Of a stretch of 64,000 bases of DNA, positions 11,301 through 21,578 are shown one piece after another (the first letter of the stretch is position 1; each line of letters starts with the position of its first letter). The DNA is taken from contig JARKIF010000020.1 of NCBI GenBank assembly GCA_029378245.1, positions 62,001 to 126,000 of the forward strand. The letters are read 5' to 3'. Source of the stretch: Roridomyces roridus (lineage: Eukaryota > Basidiomycota > Agaricomycetes > Agaricales > Mycenaceae). The notes below the pieces were generated by a model, which worked only from the letters and a program-made list of their open reading frames with translations, was not told where the DNA came from and did not search any database. A program made the translations under genes and the position numbers.

Positions 11301-14300
11301 CTGAGCTGAAACCCTAGTCACAATCCAACTTGCACTCGAACCAAACTATGCTTCAAACTCAATTCACACAACGGGAGCCAACAAAACAACAATTTAGATT
11401 TTCAAGGGCGATTGCTAAGCTACGCAATGCACCTTCGAAAGCCTCGGACAAATCCCTTAGTCGCAGCTGGTAGCTTGCTAGTGGGGGAAGTATCCGCTGC
11501 CCTCTTGGGTAACACTCTATCTACTTTATACATGTCCGGGAATCATATGATAGTACAAATGAATGGCGCAATAATGATGAATCTCCCACGTATCCTGAAT
11601 AGAAACGACCTGATTGGTTGATCTGGCACTGGTGCTCAGTCAGCCAGAGCGCCAAGCCATGATTCAGCATGTTATCTCGTGATTCCATCGCTGATCCATG
11701 ACTCGGACAGTTTGGATATCTTGTATCCCTTCTTCCCCTCCAGAGTATGGCCTCAAAACGTACTCCCACGTGTTGTAGGTCTCGAACGATACCCATATCT
11801 CCCACTCTTGGTCTCAGATACCAGCAGATACTTGACTAAAAGTCCGTATCCGAGCCGGAATCCACTTGTTCCGGCTACTACGTCACTTCCATCGGACCCG
11901 TCTCGGCGGTCTGCTCATGTTTCAGGTCATTCGGCCGACTTGTCCATCATTCCGTGAACTCCCGAACCTCCGAATTGCACTTGCACCAAGGTTCGAACTG
12001 CTGACAATCGTACAACGGTTAAGAACTGTTTAATTGGTGTATCCCATTGGTAAGGCAGGTATCCACACCTCCTACGTGTTTCGGAGTGAGTCCATCAGTC
12101 GTATCCAGGTAAATACCCTTCAACCTGTACAGTACTCTAAAGTATCCACCGTACTGACTGTCTCTGGGCTCGACATCAGCTCTCATATTGAGATCATATA
12201 GTATGGAAACCACATCTGAAATGGTGCAAAAAGCGTGTTTTCAAGGGCAGTCAAATTCCATGCTCATCACCTCACCACATAAATGGCAAGCATCATCAAT
12301 ATCCTTGGTGTCTTTCCTTGCCTGGAATCGACGCAATAGGGCAAATGCAAGATTGTTCTGACTAGCAAAACGATTCAAATTCGAGGCTGATGCTAGAGCC
12401 AGGGATTGTCTGTGCAAGCCTATAGCATTGTCCAAATCCACATCTTCGCCCCTCTGTTATGATTCTGCTTTCTGCGGGCGTATGTAAGCTGTCGTAAGCT
12501 GACGTCGAATATATTTAAATGTGTAGCTCGGGGAGTTGGTGTGAGTCGTAGAGACGACTGAGCGAGTTTTGGGACGAAAGCGGAATTATAGTCGGTCGTT
12601 CAAGTCGTTGTAGACTTGAAATCTGAGAATTATAGGTTCAGAAACCCTCAATGCGAGTGACTCAACTTAGATCACACAACGACGAGATGTCTGCAAACAC
12701 TACACCGCTAAAGTGCCGTCAGCCCGGATCCAGCCGGCGAGCCCATGCCAACCCCACCTGATCCGGATCCTGGGCACAGCCGGAGACCGGCTGGGTTCCA
12801 GCCAAGTGATCCAGCCTCAATTTTCAGCTGGTATTCGGCTGGCCATCCATGTTAATGAGCATGGCAGCTCCAGATGTTGCAAGCTGGAAGCCTCAGGACC
12901 GTCAGTATACTGTACCTTCCGCCAATGGAACTCTTGATTGGATAGCACTTTTGGTATTCACATCTCCGAGTCGATTGGAACTCTCCTGCTTCGTTCTTTG
13001 AGGAAATCCCGATCCACAACAGTAGAGAGCTGGTGAGGGCAAAATGCTAAGTCCATTGCCGAGGCGCGGCGATGTCAGGAGCCGTAATGAACCCCGTCCC
13101 ATCACTCCACTCTTGACATTCGGTGCTGATTCGGCGCTCCATGGCAACGTAGCCGATTTAAAAGTGGCGTGCTTCCCAACGTGTCGCACTTCTTTCTTTC
13201 CTTCCCCCACTATCCCTCCCCTCAGTCGGCCTTGAATCCCGCTCACGGGCTCTGGCCTTCTTCCTATCCCCAGCACGTTAATCCTCCACATCTACCTTGT
13301 TCCGGCCTCCAGAGACTCCGAGAAGATCCCACCTATTCTCAAGCCCGCCGCTTCGCTGTTTGACCGGTCTCCTCAAAGAAGAATCTACAAATATCAAGTG
13401 AATCAACTCACTCTGTTTGCTGCATGTCTACGAACCTCTCAATATGCTCTCCTGGCTGTGAATGCTTTGTCAACGGTGTCTCCGTTCTTGCGTCTTTCCT
13501 CGTTGCACACCCTTTGGTCCATCAGATCTCCTTCCACTCCCAACGAAAAGTTCACTCAAGTTCACTTTCTCCCAATAATGGCGGTCAGTTTGATTTATTT
13601 TACCCGTACAGCTACTTGTACCTTGTCCGTATGTAGAGCTCAATGTGAATTCTGTGCATCTACATTTTATCCCTTTGCTTCTGTCTGCGATCAGTATGAT
13701 TCCGGTGGCCACCCAGCCAAGTGCGACAAGCTCGGGAAGAATGACAAGCCCAGGTTGTGGCCACCCAGTCCGACCAGCCGCTACCAGCCAAAGCTGGACA
13801 CACCCTGGAGCCATTGAAGATGAAAGCTGGAATTCATCTTGCTACCAGCCGGCTTCCATCCATCAGCGACATGTGGCTCACATATCGCGGCCAGCTGCTG
13901 GTCAGCTGGCCGCACTCTGGCGGTGTAATCCTGACCCTGACCTCGAAGCGCGGAAGCTTCAGACTCAGGGCACTGTTCCTTTAGGCACGCAGCTAGGACG
14001 CAGGTCGAATTGGCTCTTGGCTATACAGCTAAGCCGCTTCTCACTTGGAAGAGTGGGGAGTAGACGTTCTACGTAGTGGCATGAAAGTAAGTGTGTTGTT
14101 CGTCACATGAGAGCTTGTATGTATTATATAGTATCTACTACAGAACTTGCTAGAACATTCCTGAGGCTTACAGAATATTCCTGCTTGGTGCAGGAACAAT
14201 CCTGAGTCCGTGGAATGTGCTAGAACAATCGTGTAAGTACGGGAAAACATATGCAAATACAATTGTTCTGGAATCTTCTCAGCGATTCCGATGATGGTCC

Positions 14301-16165
14301 GAGTTGATGCCGTTCCGCGGCATCAATGTGGCAGAAGGATGGCTTCGCTCGAGTGGTCCGAGACAAACAAAAACATATTTGCGAAGACTAATATACACAG
14401 GATTTCTAAAAACACGCAGAAATCCAGATACTGTCACACCCTCTCATCAAACCGTGTGAGAAGTGAGAGAGCCAGATTTGGCAAGGTACCTTGTCGATCG
14501 GGGTGTGCACCGGAATGTAGGACCAGTGATTCACGGAAAATCTCAACAGCTCGATCCAAATCTGTTACGGTCCCTGTGGAATGGAACCGTTGAACCAAGC
14601 TGAGACCGAGTCCATCAAGAGAGGAAGCGCGCTCTCTATGGGGTACCGGCCGGAAAACCAATGCCTTTTCATGCAGCTGGATGGATTCATCAAGATATGA
14701 TGGATTCAGTTCCTTGAGGGACAAATCCTTCAGACTTATTGCCAAATTGCTGAAAGGTGCTCCGCGATCTGCCCAAGGAATTTCTGCCATGGGTAGATCC
14801 GCTGCTGTATGCTGCAACTGAATAGCACGCTTGAGGTCTGAGATATCCCCATACTGCATGTAGCGCTCGCGAATGGCAATGGCAAGATTGGTCAAGGAGT
14901 TGATGTGCTCTGGGTGTGGGGGTGCCCGGATGGCAAGAGCTTCAGAGTGCAGTTGAATAATCTTCTCCAAATATTTGAGATCCCCTGATTGAGTCATGTG
15001 TGCCCGATATGCAATAGCCAAGTTAGTCAGAGCAGCGGCATGAGATGTTGGCGAGACAAGTTCTGAGTCTAGCCGGAGAACATCCTGATTGAGATTGATG
15101 GCCCATTCAAGATCTATTGAATTGCCTTGGCACCTGTATCGCTGCAGGAGAGCTGCTGCTAGAGTAATCATAAGCTCTGCTCTGTCATGGTGTCCCCAAG
15201 AGAGCTGCGCTTCTGCTCGGTGTAGAAGCGAAATTGCAGCATTGATCTGCGACAAACTGTCGGCGGCAGACATCAGCTGGATACAGCCGGATTTCAACAG
15301 CTCAAGAGCCTCTTTCTGAGAAGCTGCCCGAGTTCGGGAGATCTCCATGATCTCTTTCTCGTTGGTCCCTTGCCCTAGTAAACCCATGCAGAAGAGGACT
15401 TGTCGGTTGGGTTGCAGAGCATATAATCGCCGGAGTAGAGGGATCACATCCTCCGCAGCTTCCCTTTTCTGTTTGATGTCGGATCGGATAAGCAAGGTGC
15501 GACAAAGCAAGGCGAGAGCTTTCCCGTGATTCGGAGCGGGGTATAGCACTTGCCGTAGGAGAAATATGACAGTATCAAGGGATGACTCAGATGTGTTCAT
15601 CGATTGAAGAAAACGCGCATAACTTTTGCCGGCCTGACACTTGAGAGTGGTGGGAGCACATTCATATCCCAACTGCGGAAAAATGAATACATAGGAGCCA
15701 GCCACCAAAGATAAGACAAGCTCACAGTCTCTCCCATAGTCAGGATCGGAGTAAGATTAACCAAATCAACAGGTCCACGACAGGCTCCCTGAAGCAAGTA
15801 AATCACGGCAGATTCAGCGGGATCGTCACAGCCGCTCAAAATGAACTGGCGTTGATGCATCCCGCACAAGAACAGAAGGCATGGACGTAGTTTGCGGTCC
15901 GTTGAGAGCCAAGCCAATGCAGCGTGGCGAAGGAGCATTATCGCCCGACGGAGTGCATCCTTATCAAAGGCAGCTTGGCATTCCTTGAAAATCTCCTCGG
16001 CGAGCTCGACAACGGGGCCGATATCCTTTTTGCAGAGCGTCAGCTTCGTGTCATCCCTTGGTGTGACATCAAACGCACATCTACGGAGAGATTGAGCACG
16101 TCAAGGCTTCCTGGGGCGGGCTTGGGAGTTGCGGGGGAAAAGAGCTCTGAGAGGCGCGCAAGCAT
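8377..16165 (-). CDS. TPR repeat protein with C-terminal CHAT protease domain (interrupted gene)
   Basis: One gene spread over 7.8 kb. Exons: 16165-15726, 15672-14440, 12453-12276, 10760-9307, 9253-8640, 8581-8377. Ordinary introns are 53-58 nt; two are huge (14439-12454 and 12275-10761) and hold insertions. All junction phases agree; from the Met at 15938 the product would be about 1298 aa. An acidic helical N-terminus is followed by many TPR-like units (NLAIAIRERYMQYGDISDL) and then the CHAT (caspase-like, separase-related) domain with catalytic His in HFACHGTQ and Cys in LSACETAQ. CHAT-TPR proteins are presumed regulated proteases; no substrate can be read here. The first 25 codons from 16165 lie in a different frame from the rest (shift near 16095), so translation may start at 15938. 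A TATA-like TATAAA lies about 60 bp upstream of 16165. Confidence 0.85.
10771..12200. mobile_element. Insertion inside a CHAT-gene intron
   Basis: About 1430 bp between copies of GTATG at 10766-10770 and 12201-12205, a possible 5-bp target duplication. Removing it leaves an 80-nt intron, close to the sizes of the other introns in this gene. The ends (TGCTCAAAAC... and ...GATCATATA) show no clear inverted repeat and no protein is recognisable inside, so the class is unknown. It may be a decayed retroelement. Confidence 0.5.
12455..14438 (-). mobile_element. LTR-like insertion in a CHAT exon, TG...CA ends, 5-bp TSD
   Basis: On the minus strand it begins TGTGACAGTATCTGG and ends AATCATAACA. It is flanked by perfect 5-bp duplications (CCCTC on the plus strand, 12450-12454 and 14439-14443). 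TG...CA ends with a 5-bp duplication are the signature of LTR-retrotransposon integration. No second LTR, primer site or gag/pol reading frame was seen, so it is non-autonomous, a very long solo LTR or a composite. Deleting the element and one duplication copy leaves a continuous TPR reading frame, so it landed in an exon. Confidence 0.75.
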
Positions 16166-17428
16166 GGCGGTAGAAGACAAGGAACACTGATCGTGGCGTG
16201 GCTCAGACAGGAGGAACAATTTATAAGACCCTTGACAGTCGGAATGTAACGGAGTCGGAATGTAACGGAGTGACCGATCCACAGCTGTAGATTACAAAAT
16301 ACCCGGTAACGGAGTACACAGCCCAAAGCAGGGCGTCGAGTCCCGCGCTTGGTTCCTCAGCATGGTCTCCGACTCCTTTGCTAAGAGCCATGGACGGCGC
16401 GCTCGCCCACCGCAGAGGAAGGGCTCAGGATCGCTCAGCAGGAACGTCAAACGCAGAGACGTCGCTGCACCCGCAGCCGCGGATCCGGACGGCCAGACGC
16501 GGCTATATGATTATCACTTGATTATCACCCCCTGCATGCGCTCCCGCCTCCCCAGCCTCGTCAAGCTCATGCTGCCCGCAAGGACACCAGTGACCACGTC
16601 GTCGTCCAGCTACATGGCCCCCACATGCGCTTCCTAGGAGCTCCACCCTGAGGCAGCTCCGGGACAACTTTTGCCCACCCCAGCGTTTGTCCTTCCTGGG
16701 TCCGGACTCCCACCCCGCCAGACGCTGCATGCGCTCCCACCTCCCCGGCCGCGTCAAGCTCATGCCGCCCGCAAGGACACTGTCTTCGTCGTCCAGCTAC
16801 ATCACCCCCGCATGCGCTCCCGTCAGTGGAGGAGATGTGAGCTCGACCCAGGCAGCTCGACGGCAGCGTGCCCAGCGCACGCTGGCGCTCGTGACAACGT
16901 CTGCCCACCCCAGCGTCTGTCAGTCCCGCCGGCAGGATACAGCGGAAGGGCAGACACTCCCACACCCACACCCACGAAACGAAACGAGACCAAACACAAG
17001 TGGACGCACCTCTGAGAACAATGAATCCACCTCGTCCACCCAGAGCATTGCCGCCGACGGCGAATATGTGCATACTGTGGGGGCATTAGTTACTATCTCG
17101 GGTACCGGAGGGAGGGGAAAGGGAGGTGGAGGACAGGGCAGGGCTACGGAGGAGGGCAGACGGAGAGGATGAGAGGTAGAGCAAAGTCAAGGAAGGAGGT
17201 ATGAAGAGGACCGCGATAAGGGGAGTGTAATCAGAAAGAGAGTACGAGCGGAGGAGATGTGGAGGCAGTGGCCCGGTACGCGAAGGTACAAGATAGAATG
17301 CCGTGGCATGCTCAAAGCGTCCGGGAGGAGGACAAAAAAGAAAGAAAGAAACACACGATCGATCCCCATCCAAAACCCCGCTCAATAATGGCGACGCGGT
17401 GGATCGCGCGAAAGAAGCTGGCTTATCG
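16166..17428. other. 5' flank of the CHAT gene and a duplicated segment
   Basis: A stretch of about 100 bp at 16535-16634 recurs at 16728-16820 with roughly 85-90% identity and a period of 193 bp (shared CATGCGCTCCC, TCAAGCTCATG, GTCGTCCAGCTACAT). Reading frames across it are GC-rich shadows; I see no gene. Confidence 0.55.
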
Positions 17429-18056
17429 TTAGTATTGTATGTAAAGGGAGAAGCAGAGGACGCACCAGCTCGCACTGTCCACGAGGTAAAACTCTCCATG
17501 CTCGTCGGCTCGCTCGACAGGAGGGTGTGTTTGCACGACGAGGGCGTTAGGGCCACCGCTCGTGAACCCGAGAAGTGGGGCTAGTCGGTCATTGAGCCTC
17601 CCAGCGACCTGACGACGACCAGAAGGCGTGGGCGAGGTAAGGATGCACCGCAGCTGACACAGCTGACACAGAGATTGCGGTGAGGTCGTTGACGAGGAGG
17701 CGATCGACTCACTGCCCATCCTCGACACCACGCCGCCCTCACCGTGTCCGTCAAGGGTGTCCCCGTCCAGCGTGTCCGGTCGCCAGGAAACGCCGGTACC
17801 AGCTCCGACGACCTCGGCCCTGACGAGCCAGATGGCGTACTGAAAGTGGAAATCCAGCGGTGGATGAAGATTGCGATTGCGGATCGAGTATGGACGACAT
17901 GACGACGGCCGTTGCTTGCCCGACTGGTGTAGATTGAGAATGAGCCAAAAAGAAGAACGAGAACGGACCTCTCGACTTCCGAGCATAAGGAAGGCCTGGC
18001 TGGAGAAATGAGATACACCGTGCAGCAGGATCTTGTAGCTTCGGGTGGGCCTCCAT
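17429..18056 (-). CDS. Possible multi-exon hypothetical gene, weak
   Basis: Pieces look coding: a Met at 18056 (MEAHPKLQDPAARC), a middle segment with YAIWLVRAEVVGAG, and a 3' segment with GGPNALVVQTHPPVERADEH. Candidate GT...AG borders exist between them, but I could not find one chain whose phases all agree. No family is recognised, and chance GC-rich open frames remain possible. Confidence 0.2.
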
Positions 18057-19839
18057 CTAGTAAGCCTCAGACCCCCCTCGTGCGTTTGGTGCGAGATTCC
18101 TTGGATGCGGGCTGGCCCATGGCGAGCGGACTCGGAGAGAGATGAGTGTCACAAAGCGGTCTTGTATGTCGTGCTGCCTGTCGACCGATTCGGTCTGTGG
18201 ATGACGGGCAGAGGCAAGTCTTTTTTCGATGTCATCAGTGCGCACGTGGCGGCGGCTTCCCTTCGTCCTCCCGCCCCGGTCATGTACTCGCAAGCTTATC
18301 GTCACGCCTCCCCTCCGCTCATGCCCTCCTCAGATCTCACCCGACTATTAGCCCTGGCTTTGGAAATCCAGCTTAGCTTCGACGACGACGACTTTTGTCT
18401 CCACTGGAGCTCCGCTTTCTGTTGCACTGCCTGGCTCAGGCTGCCAGGCAATGGCCGTCGGCGCATCCCATGTCTTCATCAAGTCGTAAATTTCAAAGCC
18501 CCTTCCAATCCCCTTCACTTCTCCGAGTCAAAACACGCTGGAATTCAAAATCTCCTCGACACCCGTGTGAAGCACCGACATCTAACCAGGGACAGAATTC
18601 TAGAGAGGTCAACGGTATGATTCGCCCGGGTGACGTATCCTACAGCTTTTCGAATACACCAGAGTCAACTTGGACTTTCCTTTGTTCGAATTGGTTCACA
18701 TTTCCCGTGTAGGGGAACACGGGATGTCCCGCAAACAGTGAACCTCATACTCGAGCACCGTCCGAGACCTTGCCGACAGTGCCCAGTCTAATTTATATCC
18801 CTCCCTCATCTAGCCGTGCGAGACCTCGGAGGAAACCAAGGCCAGCTAAGCCAACCAATTCGCTCGACCGCATCGCCCGAGCTGTACTTCTCTCTGCTTG
18901 ATCTGGCGTATTCTGCGAACACCGAGGTTCGAGCCCTCCTGGCCGTATTCCTGAACTTTATCAGTTTTTTTCTTTCGTTCTTTCTCCAAGTCAACCGCTC
19001 TTCGGACGATGCTAATGCGTTCAGTTTGGGGTGGGACTCTCAAGTTGGGTTGGCTTCTTTTCATTCCTAGTTCTACTTTTTCATTGACACTTCCCCGCAG
19101 TAGGCGAGTCCATGCAAACTTTTTCAACACTTCGAACTCTGCTCCGACGTGCCACACGATACATAAAGCGGAAGTTTAGGTTCGATTCCCTGGCTCCGCG
19201 TGCTTCTTGACCACATGAGTTTTTTCTCCCTCAGGCATTCATTATGAATTTGGGCTTTCCTTTCCAGATCTTATTTCAGCGTTGCGTTTGAACTACGTGG
19301 TCCACCTCGAAGTCCTGGGGTCTCCACTCGCCGCTCTCTCCCTCTGCGCATGCTTATCACATTGGACCGGTGCCCACCTGTACAGTGTATTGCCACGGGT
19401 GCGCTTGTAATGAATCATGATTTGCGCTGGGAGCACCTTTTATCTCCATGTCCAATCTGTTCAAGACACCTCTGGCCATGGTATTCATCTAGGTAGCCTG
19501 ATTCCGTTACTCAATGTCCTCTGTGCTGCAAACTCAGTTTCCGTGATAGCTTATTGCTCAAGTTGTACTCATACTGCCCGCCTAATATTCACCCCGTCTG
19601 TGCTACCCACCCACCAAATTCCTCCTCAAAAAAGACTCGGTACGATCGTCGGCTCGGGGAAGATCAGCGTCCCACTGAGTTTCCCGCCTATAGGCAGGAG
19701 GGGCGCAATATCCGGGTACCCTACGCCATTCCCAATCCGCCCGCCGGGGAGCGCGCCAGATATGAGGGAGGCAGAGATGGTCTCGGTCTTGACTGCAGCA
19801 ACGATTCAATTTACAGCAACCGCAAGAGGAGACACGCAC
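18057..19839. other. No recognisable gene
   Basis: No supported gene. The minus-strand part from about 19590 to 19790 may hold the last exon of the host gene broken by the CACTA element; one frame there reads GNGVGYPDIAPLLPIGG, but its splice to 19840 is unclear. Confidence 0.4.
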
Positions 19840-19934
19840 CATTCAACAACAATTGCTTCCATGTCGTCGTGCCCACCTCAACTTCATTCGTCTGGCTCGC
19901 GGGGAAGGAAGGCTGGATGAGGGTGAGGTAGTTG
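19840..19934 (-). pseudogene. 3' part of the host exon split by the CACTA element
   Basis: Once one GTTG copy (minus strand CAAC) is discounted, this exon continues the frame that ends at 25067 without a break: ...LTGN, then YLTLIQPSFPASQTNE and TWKQLLLN. It ends at a GTGCGT donor. The host protein was cut in the middle of an exon. See the 5' part at 25067-25460. Confidence 0.6.
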
Positions 19935-20221
19935 CACTGGGGCTGGCCAACAACCTGGAATTCAGGTGGTGATTTCAGGATGCTGTATACCTGGATTTCA
20001 GTTAGATAGAACCCTGGATTTCAGTTGAACCTACTGAATTTCAGGGTGCCGGTTTTCAGGTAGTAAAGGAAACATTCCAGGGCTCGAATCCAGGATGTTT
20101 GGACCTGACATCCGACCAAGTTCATGCTGAATACAACTCTCAGTCAGGTCATAACAGCGGGGAACATTGGTCAAAATACTACTGAATTTTCGTACAAATT
20201 ACATTGAAAATATCGAAGCAT

Positions 20222-21212
20222 CTACTGCTTGCGCCGCTTCGTTGACGGGCGCCCATCCGATCCCGCAGGCCGCTTCCCCTTCGCCTTCTCAGTCACATGC
20301 TCTTGATTCGCCGCACCGTCATCCGAGAAGTTGAGAAGGTCGTCGCCGGATTCATCGTCCGTAGAAGGCGGGGCGCGGAGGGGCCGAGGATGTGGGACAT
20401 GACGTGGTGCGGACGGGCCCGGGCTGGGAGAGCGGCGAGGCGATGGGTGAGGACTCGGCTCCGGAGTGCCGCGAGGAGGGGAGTCTGCGCGGGATGAGGA
20501 AGACTCACCCGTCCTCGCGGCGGCGCGGCGTCCAATGTACGTCTCCGGATTGTCAACACAGTTGACGTACATCTTGCGGTTGTCCCACACGTCCTTGACG
20601 ATCCGATTGACAGCCCACTGTCCCTCGAAACGACGGAGCTCGGGAAAGTCGTCCTCGATCTGACGCTGTGAGTACTCAAGTACCGAGAGAAGAGGATACA
20701 CACACCACTTTGTAGACTGTACCGAGCTTGGTGGTTGACTGGGCTTTCCAGCCGCGATCCCAACTGAGGCAGGCACCACGCATAGAGTCTCGGGCGCATG
20801 CCTGTCAACGAGGTTAATGAAGAAAAAGGCAGAACGGCGTGTGACGCACCCGGAGCGCTCTCCACTGCTTCGGTGTGTATCCCAACTGAGACTTTATGTC
20901 TCCGAGCTTGGCGTCGGAGGAGTGTGGTGGAACAGGGATGCTGCCGTCCTTGACTCGATGGGCACGTTTGGACGATTTGTGGCGTTTCTGGGACTGTTGG
21001 AGTTTACGCAGCTGGTCTTGAGACTCTTGGAGAAGAGCTGGGAGGAACTGAATGTTCTGCGGTGGAAACGTGCTCAGCCACACACCTTCGAGTTCCGTGA
21101 CCCGCGATCCCTCGTCCTCGGGTGCCGTAGACGAGGCATTGGCGTTGCTGGACTTGGCCTGGGCTTGCGGCCGCTTGGGGTCGGGGGGATGATTCTCCTT
21201 ATTACGAGCCAT
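20222..21212 (-). CDS. Second protein of the CACTA element (DNA-binding-like, unknown)
   Basis: About 300 aa in exons 21212-20850, 20801-20706 and 20665-20222; all junctions are phase 0. The N-terminus MARNKENHPPDPKRPQ is charged and followed by a coiled-coil-prone Gln/Lys stretch (QESQDQLRKLQQSQKRHKS). The middle segment has IEDDFPELRRFEGQWAV and MYVNCVDNPETYIGRR. The C-terminus is Ser/Pro-rich and ends in a basic tail (KRRKQ) that could act as a nuclear signal. Divergent placement next to Tnp2 fits the accessory protein of CACTA elements (compare TnpA/TnpD pairs), which binds subterminal repeats. That role is inferred from position. An upstream Met at 21305 is an alternative start. Confidence 0.7.
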
Positions 21213-21578
21213 GAGAAGATATGTGAGCGTCTTGGCCGCCCAACGCACCTTTATATTCACTTGAGGCAAGTCGCTAAGCGGTGGAGTCGGTGGAGCGGGC
21301 CCCACGGGTGCGTAATTGCGTCAAGCCGACCAGCGGGGTCATGCACCGCGCCAGAGACATAGGTCCAGGCAGCGTCGAGGACTGGGACGGCCAGCGTGGA
21401 GGTACAGCGAACGTGAGAGGCGGAGGCGAGATGGTGGATGCGCAGCAGGAAGAGGTGGGTGATGATGTAAGTGTGACATCACTCTACTCCACACCACCTC
21501 GTGATATTCGACTTCACGTCCAAACGCGCCTTGCACTCTACTACTACTACAAACACCGAAAGACATCTAACATCTACC

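Noticed and set aside
11985..12060. Another tRNA-like stretch with GGTTCGAACTGC
   Set aside because: No cloverleaf can be folded on either strand; lies within the CHAT intron insertion.
13398..14076. Open frames of about 140 codons inside the LTR-like element
   Set aside because: No gag, protease, RT, RNase H or integrase motifs; composition follows AGCC/GGCT-rich repeats.
16362..17172. Several overlapping long frames on both strands
   Set aside because: GC-rich shadows over a duplicated noncoding segment; no conserved motif and no splice logic.
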